Origin: a virus
IMG/VR virus record: IMGVR_UViG_3300021389_000063
Coordinates: 1-36,745 of that record
Strand: one strand, 5' to 3'
Length of the DNA: 36,745 bases
Made by a program: the position numbers and the translations under genes. Positions 22,155 through 30,606 of this stretch are shown piece after piece. Each line of letters begins with the position of its first letter. Position 1 is the first letter of the stretch. A model generated the notes under the pieces. It was not told the DNA's origin. It saw nothing but the letters and a program-made list of their open reading frames with translations, and ran no database searches.

Positions 22155-23132
22155 ATGATAAATACAGTAAGAGCTACCGTCCTTTCTATCGCAAATAAAA
22201 ACAATTTTGGTTACATAACACCTGCTGATTTTAACTTATACGCAAAGCAGGCTCAGTTAGATATTTTTGAAGATTATTTTTATCAATATAACTCGCAAAC
22301 AGTAAAACAAAATGCGAGAGTGTCAGGTTCAGGTTATGCAGATATATTAAAAGGAATAGAAGAAGTAGTAGATAGTTTTTCGTCTACAAGAGCCTTATTG
22401 AATAGTGGCTTAAGTAATTACCAACTACCTGAAGACTACTATCTTATGAATAAGATAAATTATTATCCTAACCTCATAACTAGTGGTGCTTCAACTATAG
22501 TTGCTACAAATCGACTAATTGATCAGAATGCAAATTTTATAAATGATGGAGTTCAACCAGGGATGTTAATTACAAATGTTGTTAACCCTATTGACCCCAC
22601 CATTCCAACTACAGGAGCTAGCGCTTTTGTTGTTAGTGTATCTAGCCCTAGTCAGTTAGAATTATCTGCAAATATAATTGATACAAACTTTCAAGGGTAT
22701 GCTATAGTAAATACATCAGGTATAACAGAGGTAGAGAGAGTTTCTCAGAATAAAATATTTTACTTAAACTCATCACATTTAACTCAACCAAATGCAACAT
22801 TTCCTGCATATGTTTTAGGAGGTGCGACAACTGCGGTATTTGGAAATACAATTACTGTTTATCCAAACACCATAACTACAGAAGGAACGGTTATAGGTCA
22901 GTATATTAGATACCCTAGAGACCCTAATTGGACTTACTTTAATATTATTACAGGAGGAGAGCCTAGTTTTGACGAGACAGCTCCTGACTATCAAGATTTT
23001 GAACTACCAGATTCTGACCAAACTAATTTGGTAAATAAAATTTTACAATACGCAGGAATGTCTATTAGAGAAATACAGTTAGCGCAATTCGGAAAATCAG
23101 AAGAAAAGGAAGCAGACCAACAAGAAGGATAA
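22155..23132 (+). CDS. Neck/tail-tube adaptor-like protein (first ring)
   Basis: This 325-aa protein starts MINTVRATVLSIANKNNFGY. The N-terminal NKNNFGYITPADFNLYAKQA and IFEDYFYQYNSQTVKQNAR form a helical block I recall from structural proteins in crAss-like and other Bacteroidota podoviruses. A beta insertion at ~115-215 (NRLIDQNANFINDGVQPGML) has the pattern of phage tube or neck domains. The C terminus is helical and charged (NLVNKILQYAGMSIREIQLA, ending KEADQQEG). It begins a new transcript behind the 22129 promoter. With the 23136 product it probably forms rings between portal and tail. Placement as a ring protein is inferred from gene order. Confidence 0.65.
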   Translation: MINTVRATVLSIANKNNFGYITPADFNLYAKQAQLDIFEDYFYQYNSQTVKQNARVSGSGYADILKGIEEVVDSFSSTRALLNSGLSNYQLPEDYYLMNKINYYPNLITSGASTIVATNRLIDQNANFINDGVQPGMLITNVVNPIDPTIPTTGASAFVVSVSSPSQLELSANIIDTNFQGYAIVNTSGITEVERVSQNKIFYLNSSHLTQPNATFPAYVLGGATTAVFGNTITVYPNTITTEGTVIGQYIRYPRDPNWTYFNIITGGEPSFDETAPDYQDFELPDSDQTNLVNKILQYAGMSIREIQLAQFGKSEEKEADQQEG

Positions 23133-23135
23133 ATT

Positions 23136-24062
23136 ATGGCATATATAACAGAATATCAGTATTACGAGAATACAGGAAACCCAAATACAGAAGATGAAAA
23201 TTGGGGGTCTTATCAGTACGTTTCTTTAAATGACATTGTTAGAAATTTTACTCTAATGTATGTCGGAAATGATAAGTTAATAAATAACATTGAAAGATAC
23301 AATATAGTCTTTCATGCTAAAAGAGCTATTCAAGAGTTGAATTATGATTCAATGAAAGAAATAAAAGTTTTAGAGTTAGAGGTTTGTGATACATTAAGAT
23401 ACGTCCTTCCGCATGATTATGTTAATTGGGTAAGACTATCGTTATACAAAAATGGTACGCTTCTCCCATTAACAGAAAACATTCAAACCAATTGGAGTGA
23501 TGCTTATTTGCAAGATAATAATTGTAGAATTTTATTTGACCATGATGGAAATATACTAAAGCCATCTACGTCTACAGTTGATTTACAAAGAATTACAGGA
23601 GGAAAGAAAAGTATTTATTTAAACAATCAAAGTCCTTATAATGGGCAGGAAGGTTATTTTTATAATGGCCTTTGGTATTTCGAATACCCTATTGGAGGTA
23701 GATATGGATTAAACACAGAAACAGCAAACCAAAATCCTACATTTAAAATAAACAAAAAGTCAGGAGTAATTAACTTTAGTTCAGACATGGCAGGTGAGCT
23801 TTGTGTTTTAGAGTATGTTTCAGATGGTATGGAGAATGGAAACGATTCTGAAATTAGCGTAAACAAATTGTTTGAAGAGTTTATATATGCATATATGAAG
23901 TTTGTTATTTTGTCTAGCAAATTTGGAGTTCAAGAGTTTATTATAAATAGAGCTAGAAAAGAAAAATCAGCGCTTCTAAGGAATGCAAAATTAAGATTGA
24001 GTAATATACATCCTGGACGATTATTAATGAATCTAAGAGGACAAAACAAATGGATAAAGTAA
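23136..24062 (+). CDS. Neck/tail-tube adaptor-like protein (second ring)
   Basis: This 308-aa protein starts MAYITEYQYYENTGNPNTED. Conserved-looking blocks are SLNDIVRNFTLMYVGNDKLI, YNIVFHAKRAIQELNYDSMK and LRYVLPHDYVNWVRLSLYKN. These fit the tail-tubular-A/gp4-like adaptors that close the neck of podoviruses, where an N-terminal helix bundle (~30-75) precedes a beta domain. It ends with a helical basic tail (RNAKLRLSNIHPGRLLMNLR). It lies 3 bases after the preceding gene and one base before the 1463-aa stabilisation protein, so all three are probably stoichiometric neck components. Identity is from order and motif memory. Confidence 0.7.
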   Translation: MAYITEYQYYENTGNPNTEDENWGSYQYVSLNDIVRNFTLMYVGNDKLINNIERYNIVFHAKRAIQELNYDSMKEIKVLELEVCDTLRYVLPHDYVNWVRLSLYKNGTLLPLTENIQTNWSDAYLQDNNCRILFDHDGNILKPSTSTVDLQRITGGKKSIYLNNQSPYNGQEGYFYNGLWYFEYPIGGRYGLNTETANQNPTFKINKKSGVINFSSDMAGELCVLEYVSDGMENGNDSEISVNKLFEEFIYAYMKFVILSSKFGVQEFIINRARKEKSALLRNAKLRLSNIHPGRLLMNLRGQNKWIK

Positions 24063-24063
24063 T

Positions 24064-27000
24064 ATGCCTAAGATTCAAAAAAACTTTATAAAGGGACGTA
24101 TGAACAAAAGCGTTGATGAACGCTTAGTTCCTCAGGGAGAATACATAGATGCTTTAAATGTTCGTTTAGGTTCAACAGAAGGAACTGAAATTGGAGCTGT
24201 AGAAAACTCAAAAGGTAATGAGCTTATAGTTCAGTTAGAGTTTTTAAACTCACCATTAAGCAATCAAGCTAGGTGTATTGGTGCTTTTGAAGATGGCGCA
24301 AACGAAACCATTTATTGGTTTGTAAATGACCGTGCAAATACATTATCATCTACAGGTAAAGTAGATATGATAGTTTCGTACAACACTAGAACCTTTGTGT
24401 TGTTTTATCATGTTATATCAACGTCTATACTAAATTTTGATAAAGATTATTTAGTCAATGGAATAAACTTAATTGGAGACCTTTTGTTTTTTACAGATAA
24501 CCTTAATCCTCCGAGAAAAATAAATATAACAAGAACGTATTTGCAGCCTGATGTAGCTACTGTTGACCAAATAACCGAGCAAGATATAGGTGTAATAGTT
24601 AAACCCCCTTTAAACGCTCCTAAAATACAGCAATTTGAACAGGGTGGTGGAGAAAACTACATGGAAGAACTTTTATTAAGTTTTGCATATAGATGGCAAT
24701 ACGAAGATGGAGAATATTCTGCGCTTTCTCCCTTTAGCGAATATGCATTTACAGCAGGCCCCTATAATTTTAATTACTCAAATTATTTTCAAGAGGGAAT
24801 GCGAAATGTCTTTAATAGCGTAAATATAACCTTTGACACAGGAGGTAAAAACGTATTAGATGTAGATGTAGTGTTTAAATTTAGCACTAGCACTTCTGTA
24901 AATGTAATAGAAAGATTTAACAAAGTTAATGAAGGCTGGTTAGATAATACCGAACAAACCCTTACGTTTACAAACAAAAAAGTATATACAGCTTTACCTG
25001 AAGAGCAGCTGTTAAGGTTATTTGACAATGTGCCTAGAGTAGCTCAAGCTCAAACAGTAATGGGCAACAGGCTTATGTATGGAAACTACATAGACGGATA
25101 CAACATAGAAAGCGCTGAAGGCGCTCCTATATATATAGATTACGACTTAGAGTTAATTAGCCAAAGACTAGACAATGATGAAATAACAGGTGTGTTAACA
25201 GATTACACATACACTATAAATAATTCTGTAAATATTAACGCTGCAAAAGTTACAATCGATTATGGTGGACTAAACTTAAAGGAAGGCGCACAAATTGGTG
25301 TTGCATTTAATTATAGGCATTCAGCTTATGGTGGCGATGCTAGTTATGATGACGGAACTGCGCCTGAGAATGAATTTGTGTATACATGGATTTTCCAACT
25401 ACAGCAAGATTATTCTAGTGTTTATGACATGGCGACAAGTGCTGAGTTTATAGAATCGGTTAGTTCATTTATTCCCTTGGTAGACAATCAATGTTTGGCA
25501 ATTTACGGAGGAACTCAAATAGGCTCTAGTTTAACAGATAATTATATTTGTGGCGTTCAAACCAAGACAGGCTGGGAGCTTATTGATTTTGGAATTAGCG
25601 GAACTACTCAAGGATTTGGTATTGAAACATCGCAGGGTAGTGATGAAATTAGTTTCATTATACCTGCTTTAAAATTTGAGGAATACGACCAAACAGTAGT
25701 ACCACCCACACCAACAGGAACTATAGCATATGAATACTTAACTGCAACTAATGCAGAAGGTCTTTATGCTGAAGATAGTTCAAAGGGAAGTTTACATAGT
25801 AATAGAGATTACGAAGTAGCTATTGTATACATGGACGAATACGGAAGAGCGTCAACAGCTTTGGTTGACACAGACAATACTGTATTTGTTCCATGTGATA
25901 GGTCTGTAGATCAAAATAACATAAGGGTTCAATTAAACAGCTACCCTCCTTATTGGGCAACTAAATACAAGTTTGTAATTAAAGAATCAAAGGGATTGTA
26001 CAGGACTATATATTCTAACATATTTTTTCAAGAGGAGGAAACAGGGGATGTATACTATTTACTTGAAGGAGACAATTCCGACAAAGTTAAAGATAATGAG
26101 GTTTTATATGTAAAAGCAGACACAAATGGGCCTGTTGTTAATTGCGCATCTACAAAAGTACTAGGCTATGGTTCTCAACCTAGAGATTTTTTGTGTGAAA
26201 AAAATGCCGATGGAACTGTAATTTCAGGAATATGCGGACAGCCTTCAGGTGTTTACATGAAGTTAAAAGCCACAAATTTTGCAGCTAATAAGCCGCCAAA
26301 TTCTAGAATAGAATTGTTTGATGATGATGGAGATAACTATCCATTTTCTGCGGTTTCATGTTCGATTGATGATGTTGACAACCCAGGGCAAAGAATACCG
26401 TTTGATATACCTGCAGGTTCTATTATAAATTTAGAAATTGCAGCAAACAGAAGAAGTAGGGGAAGTAAGTGCGGTAGTAGATATTATTTGTACAAAAAGA
26501 AATTTACATCTTCACAAGATTTTGACAGCTTGTATGATTGGTATATAGGTGATAATATCAACTTAACAAATGGAGTTTCAACAGGAGATGATGATACTAT
26601 TAACGTTCAAAATCAATACGATGATATAAAACCATATCCCACCTACCTTGCTACAGGAGGTCAAAGTTATATGGGCTTTCAGTCAAATGGAACACCTGGT
26701 GCTTGGGGTACTAATGACCTATTTTTCGTTTATCAAAGTGGAACACCTAAGTGTGGTAGTCCTAATAAAAGAGGTTCATATAACAGGATTAAGGTTGAAG
26801 TAGAAAGAGCGTCTACGCTAAGTGTATTTGAAACAGAGCCACTAGAAACAAATGACGAATTGTATTATGAAAATGAACAGTCGTTTGATATTGTAAATGG
26901 CTTTCATATGTCAGGAGCGGCTGACGCAGACCAAAACCAAACGGCAGGTCAACCTGCAATTGTAGATTTAACTTTTTTTAACTGCTACACATTTGGTAAC

Positions 27001-28455
27001 GGAGTGGAAAGTAATCATGTTTTAGACGGCTTGATTAAGCCAATGGTAGAGCTAGGAGAAAAAGTCACTTCGGTATCTGAAGAACAATACAAAGAAAGTC
27101 ATAGGTTTTCAGACATAACTTATAGCGGTGTTTTTAATCAAGAAACAAACCTCAATAAGCTAAATCAATTTAATCTAGCTCTAACTAATTTTAAAACATT
27201 AGAGACAGCATATGGGCCTATTAGAAAAATGCATTCGAGACAAACAGACATACTTACTTTACAAGAAGATAAGATATCTTATGTGCTTGTAGGAAAAAAC
27301 CTACTTTCAGATGCAGCAGCAGGCGGTGCAATTACATCTGTTCCTGAAGTTTTAGGTACTCAGCTTGCAAGAATTGAGGAGTATGGAATAAGTAATAACC
27401 CTGAAAGTTTTGCTCATTATGGTTATGATGTGTTTTTTACAGATGCAAAAAGAAACGCTGTTTTACAATTAAAAGGAGGTTCAGCTCAGGCAGACCGATT
27501 AAGTGTTATATCTGAAGTAGGAATGAGGTCTTGGTTTAGGGATTTATTTCTAGATTCTTTTGAGACTCAAAAACTAGGAGGGTTTGATCCCTACATGAAT
27601 GAGTTTGTTTTAAGTTCTAATATGCAGAAACTTCCTCAGCCGCCTAACGTCAGAGAATGTGGATATGTATTAAATATATCTAATTCTAATATAAAATATG
27701 AGTTAGTAGTTGATTACAGTACTCTTATAGGTCAATGTGATTTAGTTTATGACGTGACAGGAGATGTTAATATTGTGGTAGAATGGAATGGGTCTACAGC
27801 AATAAGTCAAAACGTTACAGGAAACGGTACTGTATCTTTCAATAAAACATTAAACAATCCTTCAAACGCAAACATAACCATTACGCCTGTTAATGGTGTT
27901 GCTTCATTTCAAATAGAATTTAAGTGTCCTGCAACGGCAGAACTTACTGTAAAAGAAATAGTTGTAAACTTCGCAGGAGATGTAAACCTGACAACAACTT
28001 GTAGATATAGATGGTCTTTAGGTACGGATTTAAGTCCTTATAGCACAAATATATTAACCTTAGATTCAGACGGAGTTTCGTTATTTGATGAGACTACAGG
28101 GCCATCTTCATTTGGAGCTATACCTGCTTTAGGAGCTACAGTAACAATGAAGAATAGGCAAAATCCAGGTGAAACTTTTGAGTTTGACCCTACGTCTGAT
28201 AAGTTTAAGTATCTATTAAGTAATGTCAATTATGATGAAGCGGACTTAAATACGTTATTGCCTTTATTAAATACAGCCACACCAATTACAGGTACGGCTC
28301 CTGAATATCAAGCTAGCTTTGTATACAGCAATCAAGTAGATTACTTGTATTTAGTTTGGGATTTAAGAGAGCCAACACTATTACAATTTTGTTATGATGT
28401 GGCAAGCCCAACAGAAGCGTGCTGCGAATGTGATGACCCTACAGATCCTGTTTAA
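24064..28455 (+). CDS. Tail stabilisation / muzzle-like protein
   Basis: This 1463-aa protein starts MPKIQKNFIKGRMNKSVDER, a signature of the P22 gp10/T7 gp12-like stabilisation proteins seen in many marine and crAss-like podoviruses; the pattern 'NFIxGRMNKSxDERLxPxGEYxDAxNVRLGST' continues to about residue 45. The body is beta-propeller-like with repeated GNRLMYGNYIDGYNIE-type turns and a set of inserted beta domains. The segment AGGAITSVPEVLGTQLARIE and GYDVFFTDAKRNAVLQL belong to the propeller core. The extreme C terminus is Cys-rich (SPTEACCECDDPTD). It would form the tail tip or muzzle closing the ejection channel. It is the largest complete gene here and is transcribed with the two adaptors. 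Confidence 0.8.
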   Translation: MPKIQKNFIKGRMNKSVDERLVPQGEYIDALNVRLGSTEGTEIGAVENSKGNELIVQLEFLNSPLSNQARCIGAFEDGANETIYWFVNDRANTLSSTGKVDMIVSYNTRTFVLFYHVISTSILNFDKDYLVNGINLIGDLLFFTDNLNPPRKINITRTYLQPDVATVDQITEQDIGVIVKPPLNAPKIQQFEQGGGENYMEELLLSFAYRWQYEDGEYSALSPFSEYAFTAGPYNFNYSNYFQEGMRNVFNSVNITFDTGGKNVLDVDVVFKFSTSTSVNVIERFNKVNEGWLDNTEQTLTFTNKKVYTALPEEQLLRLFDNVPRVAQAQTVMGNRLMYGNYIDGYNIESAEGAPIYIDYDLELISQRLDNDEITGVLTDYTYTINNSVNINAAKVTIDYGGLNLKEGAQIGVAFNYRHSAYGGDASYDDGTAPENEFVYTWIFQLQQDYSSVYDMATSAEFIESVSSFIPLVDNQCLAIYGGTQIGSSLTDNYICGVQTKTGWELIDFGISGTTQGFGIETSQGSDEISFIIPALKFEEYDQTVVPPTPTGTIAYEYLTATNAEGLYAEDSSKGSLHSNRDYEVAIVYMDEYGRASTALVDTDNTVFVPCDRSVDQNNIRVQLNSYPPYWATKYKFVIKESKGLYRTIYSNIFFQEEETGDVYYLLEGDNSDKVKDNEVLYVKADTNGPVVNCASTKVLGYGSQPRDFLCEKNADGTVISGICGQPSGVYMKLKATNFAANKPPNSRIELFDDDGDNYPFSAVSCSIDDVDNPGQRIPFDIPAGSIINLEIAANRRSRGSKCGSRYYLYKKKFTSSQDFDSLYDWYIGDNINLTNGVSTGDDDTINVQNQYDDIKPYPTYLATGGQSYMGFQSNGTPGAWGTNDLFFVYQSGTPKCGSPNKRGSYNRIKVEVERASTLSVFETEPLETNDELYYENEQSFDIVNGFHMSGAADADQNQTAGQPAIVDLTFFNCYTFGNGVESNHVLDGLIKPMVELGEKVTSVSEEQYKESHRFSDITYSGVFNQETNLNKLNQFNLALTNFKTLETAYGPIRKMHSRQTDILTLQEDKISYVLVGKNLLSDAAAGGAITSVPEVLGTQLARIEEYGISNNPESFAHYGYDVFFTDAKRNAVLQLKGGSAQADRLSVISEVGMRSWFRDLFLDSFETQKLGGFDPYMNEFVLSSNMQKLPQPPNVRECGYVLNISNSNIKYELVVDYSTLIGQCDLVYDVTGDVNIVVEWNGSTAISQNVTGNGTVSFNKTLNNPSNANITITPVNGVASFQIEFKCPATAELTVKEIVVNFAGDVNLTTTCRYRWSLGTDLSPYSTNILTLDSDGVSLFDETTGPSSFGAIPALGATVTMKNRQNPGETFEFDPTSDKFKYLLSNVNYDEADLNTLLPLLNTATPITGTAPEYQASFVYSNQVDYLYLVWDLREPTLLQFCYDVASPTEACCECDDPTDPV

Positions 28456-28467
28456 AAAAATTAAATT

Positions 28468-29394
28468 ATGCCAAGTATAGAAAATAAATACATAGACTCG
28501 TCAAGTTTTTCCACAGCAACAGCTGTATATGATGATGTTCATTTAACAACAAAAGCATCAGACGGAGTATATCAATACGATGAACAATATAGAACTCAGC
28601 TTAATGGGCTTTTAGGGCCTTTATTTCAATGCGAAGTATGTGGAATACCTTGCGGTGGAACTTTAAATCCCCCTGCTGGAGCAACAGGTTTATATCAATT
28701 AGACATATCTGTCGGAAGCACTTCTAACGACACAGGTGCTATTCTTGTTTATTTCAACCCTCAAAGTGTTCCTGATGGAATAAGAGTTTTGTATGATGGG
28801 GTGTATTATAATAGACTGTCTAGCCCTACAAACGGAAACAGGCAATCAACAAGTGGTGTTGCAGATTCATTTACAATACTAGGAAGTCTAACGGACAATT
28901 GTGTTCCTAATGCGCCAAACACAGCTAATTACAACTTTTTTGATGGTTATGACAATACAGGTTGGATAGGTGGCACACCATCGCCACAAAGCATAACTAT
29001 AAACACAGGAGATGATGTAAGAGGTGGAGTAAATGAGTTTAGTGTATTAGTAGTGCCAAAACCAAATGCATTGCCAGGAAATGTAACAATACAAGTACTA
29101 GGGCCTTGTGGAGGAACAGGGTGGAACTTGTCTGTGGAATGTCCTGTAGCGTTGCCCTCTTTTCAAGCTAAAGCAATAGCTACAAGTAATTTTTGTCAGG
29201 CTACAGATACTACCTTATTTTTTGCTAGATTTCAAGGAGATTCAAATGCTTATCCTGTAGTAAATAATCCTGTGTTTTTAGACCACGATGGGGTAAATAG
29301 AGTTTCAGACCAAAACTATATAATGGATAATAATCAAGTAATTACAGTAACACAAGGGGTTGTGAGCAGTATACAAAATTGTGTAGGCCCTTAA
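28468..29394 (+). CDS. Cys-containing tail/structural protein
   Basis: This 308-aa protein starts MPSIENKYIDSSSFSTATAV, with DGVYQYDEQYRTQLNGLLG and a CEVCGIPCGG cluster near residue 55. A beta domain at ~70-210 includes TGAILVYFNPQSVPDGIRVL and YDGVYYNRLSSP, the look of a carbohydrate-binding or fibre-head domain. More Cys follow (GPCGGTGWNLSVECP, SNFCQATD, QNCVGP). It lies 12 bases after the muzzle gene, whose end is also Cys-rich, so they may share a metal- or disulfide-stabilised contact. It is probably part of the tail tip; no enzymatic motif is seen. Confidence 0.65.
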   Translation: MPSIENKYIDSSSFSTATAVYDDVHLTTKASDGVYQYDEQYRTQLNGLLGPLFQCEVCGIPCGGTLNPPAGATGLYQLDISVGSTSNDTGAILVYFNPQSVPDGIRVLYDGVYYNRLSSPTNGNRQSTSGVADSFTILGSLTDNCVPNAPNTANYNFFDGYDNTGWIGGTPSPQSITINTGDDVRGGVNEFSVLVVPKPNALPGNVTIQVLGPCGGTGWNLSVECPVALPSFQAKAIATSNFCQATDTTLFFARFQGDSNAYPVVNNPVFLDHDGVNRVSDQNYIMDNNQVITVTQGVVSSIQNCVGP

Positions 29395-29404
29395 AAAAAA
29401 ACAT

Positions 29405-30175
29405 ATGGCAGCAGAACTTAATTATACTTTAACATTTAGCGAATCAGTAAAAGGATGGCCTTCTTTTTATAGTTACATGCCTGATTTTATATTAGGAATG
29501 AATCAGTATTTGTATACGTTTAGTGGTGGTAATTTATATAGGCATAATACTAACAATATTAGAAACAGGTATTATGGTGTAGATTATCCATCAACAATCA
29601 CAGGCGTTTTTAATCAAGAACCCACAACTGTTAAAGTATTCAAAACGATTGAGCTTGAAAGTGATGATTCTTGGGACTGCAACTTGTTTACAGACTTAAG
29701 TACAGGAATGATAGATGACACATATTTTGAACAAAAAGAAGGGGCGTGGTTTGCTTTTATCAGAAGAGTTCCAAACAGCACGGACTTTGCTTTAAGGTCG
29801 ACACAGGGTATAGGTTCTTTTGTTTCTACATCAGGAGTTTCTCCTGGAACTATAGATTTAGAGTTTTCTGTATCTATAAGTAATATGATAGGTTATGGAG
29901 ATTTATTGTATTTTAAAGACGGAGCTAACATAGACGAGGTTGGCCCTATAATAAGTATTAGTTCTGACCGAAGAAGTGTATCTGTAGATGCTACCGATTT
30001 TACCCCACCAGGATCATCAATACCTGCAGGTTCATTAATATTTACTACAAAAAATAGTGTAGCAGAATCATATGGAGCAACAGGATATTTTATGCAATTC
30101 AAACTAACAAACAATAGCGCCTCTGCAGTAGAGCTTTTTACTGTTGATTCAGACGTCTTCAAAAGTTTTCCTTAG
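29405..30175 (+). CDS. Conserved structural protein (KGWPSFYSY type)
   Basis: This 256-aa protein starts MAAELNYTLTFSESVKGWPS. Its signature run FSESVKGWPSFYSYMPDFIL and NQYLYTFSGGNLYRHNTNN recurs in marine Bacteroidota phage structural proteins, as I recall. The body is beta-rich with KTIELESDDSWDCN and GAWFAFIRRVPN. It ends FTVDSDVFKSFP after a domain of short beta strands. It follows the 28468 gene in the same operon. A baseplate, tail-tip or minor tail role is likely. The last bases before its stop run into the promoter of the acetyltransferase gene. Confidence 0.65.
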   Translation: MAAELNYTLTFSESVKGWPSFYSYMPDFILGMNQYLYTFSGGNLYRHNTNNIRNRYYGVDYPSTITGVFNQEPTTVKVFKTIELESDDSWDCNLFTDLSTGMIDDTYFEQKEGAWFAFIRRVPNSTDFALRSTQGIGSFVSTSGVSPGTIDLEFSVSISNMIGYGDLLYFKDGANIDEVGPIISISSDRRSVSVDATDFTPPGSSIPAGSLIFTTKNSVAESYGATGYFMQFKLTNNSASAVELFTVDSDVFKSFP

Positions 30176-30181
30176 AATTTG

Positions 30182-30189
30182 TATCTTTG
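30182..30189 (+). promoter_or_regulatory. Promoter -7 box TATCTTTG giving a near-leaderless mRNA
   Basis: TATCTTTG, within the 12-mer TTTGTATCTTTG (30178-30189), ends only 5 bases before the ATG at 30195. A start of transcription at the usual ~5-7 bases past the box would fall on or next to the ATG. No clear -33 TTTG was found. Confidence 0.65.
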
Positions 30190-30194
30190 CGTAA

Positions 30195-30605
30195 ATGGAA
30201 TTTACTGTAAGAGAATTAAATGAAACTGATTATGAATCCATTTTAGTAAAATGGTGGAAAGATTGGAGATGGACACCACCTCCAAAAGACTTTCTTCCAG
30301 ATAATGCTAAAGGTGGTTTTATAGTGTACGATAAAGATGTACCTGTGTGTGCAGGATATATATATGTTACAAACTCAAAAGTAGGTTGGTGTGATTGGAT
30401 TATATCAAATATTGAGTATAAAGACAGAAAAAAAAGAAAAAAAGCGTTGTCTTTTTTGGTTAACATGTTAAGTCATACGTTAAAGCTAAGTGGATGTAAA
30501 TATGGATATGCACTTTTAAAGCATGACTCTTTAATCAAAACGTATGAAGAAAACGGATATATAAAGGCAGATACTTATAACGCAGAAATGATGAAATTAT
30601 TATAA
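30195..30605 (+). CDS. GNAT-family N-acetyltransferase-like protein
   Basis: This 136-aa protein starts MEFTVRELNETDYESILVKW. It follows the GNAT layout: N-terminal strand and helix (FTVRELNETDYESILVKWW), central strands FIVYDKDVPVCAGYIYV, strand 4 (WCDWIISNIEYKD), a basic P-loop-like turn with helix 3 (RKKRKKALSFLVNMLSHT), and the late 'YALLKHDSLIKTYEENGY' region with the conserved ENGY/GF turn. The acetyl-CoA P-loop lacks the usual glycines (R-K-K-R-K-K), so activity is uncertain. It would transfer an acetyl group to an unknown acceptor. It has its own promoter inside a block of virion genes and starts 20 bases after the previous stop, like an inserted accessory gene. Confidence 0.75.
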   Translation: MEFTVRELNETDYESILVKWWKDWRWTPPPKDFLPDNAKGGFIVYDKDVPVCAGYIYVTNSKVGWCDWIISNIEYKDRKKRKKALSFLVNMLSHTLKLSGCKYGYALLKHDSLIKTYEENGYIKADTYNAEMMKLL

Positions 30606-30606
30606 T

